The position numbers and the translations under genes are program-made. This document shows positions 59,157-64,000 of a DNA stretch of 64,000 bases, piece after piece. The DNA is from Liriodendron chinense. Its lineage: Eukaryota; Streptophyta; Magnoliopsida; Magnoliales; Magnoliaceae. The DNA is taken from assembly GCA_003013855.2 (NCBI GenBank), contig ML058492.1, positions 3,317,365-3,381,364 on the forward strand. Reading direction: 5' to 3'. The notes below the pieces were generated by a model. The model saw only the letters and a list, made by a program, of their open reading frames with translations. It was not told the origin of the DNA and did not search any database. Position 1 is the stretch's first letter; each line of letters starts with the position of its first letter.

Positions 59157-59394
59157 GGATCTATGGTCGGTTTTGTTCTTCTTCTCGTTTGGGGGGTTTC
59201 GGAATGATCTGATCTCAACGGGGGGAGAGATAGACGGAGACAGACGTATAGAGGAAACGTCCTTCCTCGGTTTGGGCAGAACAGGTCTGTTTTCCTCCCG
59301 TGAGAGCTTGAGGGGTGCGTTCCTTTCGCACGCGTGTCGAGCTCTGTTCATCCACTTTACATGAGGGAAGCGGATTGCGTCCGACCCCCGGGTC
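59157..59394 (-). promoter_or_regulatory. Probable 5' UTR and core promoter of the p24 gene
   Basis: 238 bp separate the start codon from the first upstream MITE. The stretch is C/T-rich on the sense strand near the ATG (CCCCCCGTTGAGATC, TCCGTCTATCTCTCCCC). I see no clear TATA box. Any upstream control region has been replaced or displaced by MITE and LTR insertions. Confidence 0.4.
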
Positions 59395-59810
59395 CGACGT
59401 GGGGCCCACCGTGGTGTATCTGTTTATCCACGCCGTCCATCCCTTTTCTCGTATCATTTTAACGTGTGGACCCAAAAACGAAGCAGATCCAACGCTCTAG
59501 TGGACCCCACCAAATAGTAAGCTGGGTAGCCGTAAATGCAAAAGGCCAATTGCGTCCATCCTCGGTGTGGACGCTGATATGTGGAGGGACCCACCTTGAT
59601 CTTTCTGTTTATCCACGCCGTCCATCCCCTTTCTCAGATCGTTTCAAGGCATGAGACCAAGAATGAAGCAGATCCAATGCTTACTGTTTGGTGTGGTCCA
59701 CTTGAGCATTATCATATCCAATGCTTACTATTTGGTGCGGTCCACTTGAGCGTGAAGCAGATCCAATGCTTACTATTTGGTGTGGTCCACGTGAGCGTTG
59801 TCAGATAGAG
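59395..59810. mobile_element. Two left arms of GTGGGGCCCACC MITEs, then a short triplication
   Basis: ACGTGGGGCCCACCGTGGTG with TTTATCCACGCCGTCCATCC occurs at 59395 and again, as GGGACCCACCTTGATCTTTC with the same follow-on, at 59585. The unit GATCCAATGCTTACTATTTGG plus GTGGTCCACTTGAGC then repeats three times (59670-59800). Confidence 0.7.
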
Positions 59811-60427
59811 GAGAGGTTATCGCTCTCTGATCAAATTCTTCTCACTCTTCATCGGTCATAGTCGACACTTTTTCTTTGCCAAGGAGTGCCTATTGCAATT
59901 CTTGTTAAACTAAAGGCCTCTCATTCTCACCTTTCATAGTTTGAAATTATTTTTCCCAATGAACTTTTATGTCTCGTACTTCATGTTTAATAACTTCATC
60001 GGCATGTCTCATAATCAAACTCAAAACCAACGTATACTTTGATACCACTTGTTAGGGCGCCGCAAAAACAATCACATAGTAGAATGAAACAAATGATGAA
60101 CAAACACAACAAAGCAAACAAGAGAACACACAATTTTACATGGAAAAACCCTTACGGGTAGGGGTGTAAATGAATCGAACCGAGCTGAATACCATAGTGT
60201 TTGGTTTGAGTTTGATAACGAAAACTCAAGTTTGAGTTTGGTTTGGTTAGTTTGCTAATCAAACGAACTGAAAAGAGCTTTAATCGAACCGAACTCAAAC
60301 TGTTCACGAATAATTTGGTTCATTAACCACCCCTATGAATCACAGCCCTTTTCTTAGCCAACTGGGAGTGTGCGACGCAATGCTACTATGGAATGGACGA
60401 AAGTGGATTGCGTACTGAGTAAACTCT

Positions 60428-60835
60428 GTGGGGCCCACCATGATATATGTATATTATCCACTCTGTCTACCCATTTTACCAAATAATTTTACTGCTCGAT
60501 CCCAAAAATTATGCACATCCAAAGCTCAAGTGGATCACACCATAGGAAACAGTGCGAACTGAACATCTACCATTGAAAATTTCTTTTATACCACATAAGT
60601 TTTGGATCAACCTTATATTTATTTTTTTCCCCTCATCCATGTGTGTGTTAACTTATAAACAAGTTGGATGATAAATAAACATCATTGTGGGTCCTATGAT
60701 GGTTTCAGTGGTGGCCCATTTGAGCTTTAGATATGCTTTAATTTTGGGCTCAACTCATAAAATGAGCTATAAAAATGGGTGGACGGCGTGGATAAACCAC
60801 ATACATTCATGGTGGGCCCAACTAAGTTTACTCGG
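60428..60835. mobile_element. GTGGGGCCCACC fold-back MITE, complete
   Basis: Left arm GTGGGGCCCACCATGATATA, right arm GTGGATAAACCACATACATT, ATGGTGGGCCCAAC. Centre AACTTATAAACAAGTTGG. Confidence 0.75.
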
Positions 60836-60913
60836 TATGATAAGAGCGCACTGGGTAACTCAAGAGCCAATCCGATTTTGGAATGAACATGGGTTGCCTA
60901 TGCTGGCTTTATA

Positions 60914-61205
60914 GGTGGGGCCCACCATGATATTTGTGAAAAATCCACCCGTTCATCCACCTTGTTAGCTCATTTTAAGACAGTGGACCAAATTGATGAG
61001 GATCCAAACGAAAGCGGCACACACGAGAGGAAACAACATATATTCCATATAAAAAAAGTCAAGACGGTGAGGTTCTTACTATGGGGCCCACCTTGATACA
61101 TATATTCTATATCCACTCCGTTCATGCATTTCATTAAATCATTTCATGGCAAGAGCTAAAAAATGAAGCAAATCCAAATCTCAGGTGGACCAAATCATAT
61201 GAAAC
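60914..61205. mobile_element. Two further left arms of the GTGGGGCCCACC MITE
   Basis: GTGGGGCCCACCATGATATT at 60914 and ATGGGGCCCACCTTGATACA at 61080, each followed by the TCCACTCCGTTCAT or TCCACCCGTTCATCC block. Confidence 0.6.
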
Positions 61206-61563
61206 AGTACTTCTTAAGCTATAAACGAACCCAATCGAGTCTAACCGAACTCATGTCTGTTTGAGTTCGATTTGATTACTAATCGAACCCAAAAATAAGG
61301 TTTGAGTTTTGTTTGTTTACTAATCAAACGAACTCAGACGAGCTTTAATCGAACCGAACTCAAACCATTCACGAATAGTTTGGCTCTTTAGTCACCCCTA
61401 CTTATTGGAAAAAACAACGGCACAAAGCAACAACAATGCATTATGAAAACAATATTACAAGAGATAGAATTAAACTTACATATGCAAAAAAAACCTAGCT
61501 TCCTCCCTTGCAAACCCTAAAAACGTATTAGCTCTCATCATTATACCATAATCCCGCATTACA

Positions 61564-63360
<1,797 letters not shown>

Positions 63361-64000
63361 CAACATGACAACAAAAAGCCCTCGAGAAAGAGGCGAGCCA
63401 GTGGCAACGACGATTCGCACACCTTCGAAAAGAGAGGGAAGCGCAGAAAGATGAGCGTCCACAGTGGGCTACACATGTTTTAAATGCGTCATCTTACTGG
63501 ACCCCACCACATGTACATGTTTAGTTAGTAGGCCTTGTCCTGTATAAGTAATTGAACCCATGATTAGATAATTTTGAAATATATTTAGGGAATGCAATCA
63601 TTGAATCCAGACCGTTTAACCCTTGATTGGACAATCAACTCGGCTAAATGGGTGTTTAACCTTAGAATTCACTCAATCTAAGAAAGTGACTCCTCCGAAC
63701 CATTATATTAAGATTCGATGAAATGAATGGTCGGATCAGATAGATTCCATCATCCAATGATTTTAAACAATAAATATAGTTTTTCCTCAACTTATGGAGC
63801 TATCTTAAAGGGTAAGATGCTCACATGCAAATCATATCGTTGATCTAAATCAACGACCCTAATTTAACAATCATGAATAAGATTTAGTGATCCTGTGATT
63901 GTATTGTGAAATTTTTAAGCGAAACTTTATTTATTAGCTAATCTTTGAGTTTAACAATGGCTAAAGGAAAGACATGTTAGACTAAGAGAATGGCTAGGAA
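63361..64000. other. No gene recognised
   Basis: If the preceding segment is an LTR, this could be its leader or genomic flank. I see no primer site, frame or repeat that settles it. Confidence 0.4.

Larger units (their letters stand above)
60159..61400. mobile_element. hAT-type element, TIR TAGGGGTG, with nested MITEs
   Basis: Starts TAGGGGTGTAAATGAATCG and ends GTCACCCCTA. Flanking 8-mers CTTACGGG (60151-60158) and CTTATTGG (61401-61408) agree at 6 of 8. Subterminal CGAACCGAACTCAAAC and GGTTTGAGTTTGNTTTG motifs occur at both ends and again at 60290-60335, next to an internal CACCCCTA. It contains at least two GTGGGGCCCACC MITE copies. Confidence 0.6.
60050..61563 (-). mobile_element. Copia-type LTR and primer-binding site, split by a hAT-type element
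   Basis: On the minus strand the sequence reads ...GCGGCGCCCTAACA followed by AGTGGTATCAAAG (60049-60037), the initiator-Met tRNA primer site of Ty1-copia elements. The LTR body lies on both sides of the hAT-type insertion: TGTAATGCGGGATTATGG at its 5' end (from 61563), GTGCCGTTGTTTTTTCC before the break, and GGGTTTTTCCATGTAAAATT after it. A leader continues left to about 59830. No pol genes are present. Confidence 0.7.

Noticed and set aside
59157..59351. Upstream in-frame start of p24 at 59351
   Set aside because: The added 65 residues are not conserved in the family and would bury the signal peptide.

Overview
The window looks like nuclear DNA of a flowering plant: spliced genes with GT-AG introns, hAT, Mutator and Harbinger DNA transposons, L1 and RTE LINEs, gypsy and copia LTRs, a tRNA-type SINE, and long GA and TA microsatellites. 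Transposon density, very long introns and a recurring fold-back repeat rich in GTGGGGCCCACC suggest a large, repeat-rich genome. A magnoliid is my guess, from memory of that repeat only, and it is weakly held.

The one ordinary host gene I can identify is a p24 beta-type cargo receptor of the early secretory pathway (emp24/gp25L/GOLD family) on the minus strand. Its four coding exons lie at 58935-59156, 49199-49385, 48899-49006 and 23549-23682. All splice sites are GT-AG, phases agree, and the joined CDS is 651 nt (216 aa). It is stretched over 35.6 kb by introns of 9.5 kb, 192 bp and 25.2 kb. Most of the right two thirds of the window is therefore intron filled with nested transposons.

Left part (1-13.1 kb): two Mutator-like elements of one family, both carrying a DUF1985 plus Ulp1 (C48 SUMO-protease-like) gene reading inward from a terminal repeat. 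The first runs off the left edge; the second (6.3-13.1 kb) is bounded by ~460 bp inverted repeats. It also carries two diverged copies of an unrecognised coiled-coil-like gene and clusters of a short TATCGGCGAT-type repeat. 13.1-23.5 kb: minisatellites, a fold-back MITE, a TIR-bounded minisatellite element, a non-autonomous gypsy-type LTR element on the minus strand, a SINE with 13-bp target duplication, and a hAT MITE.

Intron 3 (23.7-48.9 kb): several hAT-type elements with 8-bp target duplications, a decayed hAT transposase gene with a related hAT MITE inserted in it, an old plus-strand L1 split by a younger, nearly full-length minus-strand L1 (17-bp target duplication), and an RTE-type fragment. 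Intron 1 (49.4-58.9 kb): L1 fragments, a Tourist-like MITE, and a ~0.95-kb inverted duplication. Right of the p24 start: MITE arms, a copia LTR split by a hAT-type element, a 117-bp TA run, and a probable Tat/Ogre-type LTR.

No rRNA, tRNA or CRISPR was found. Coordinates marked by target duplications or splice sites are exact to the base; other repeat limits are approximate.
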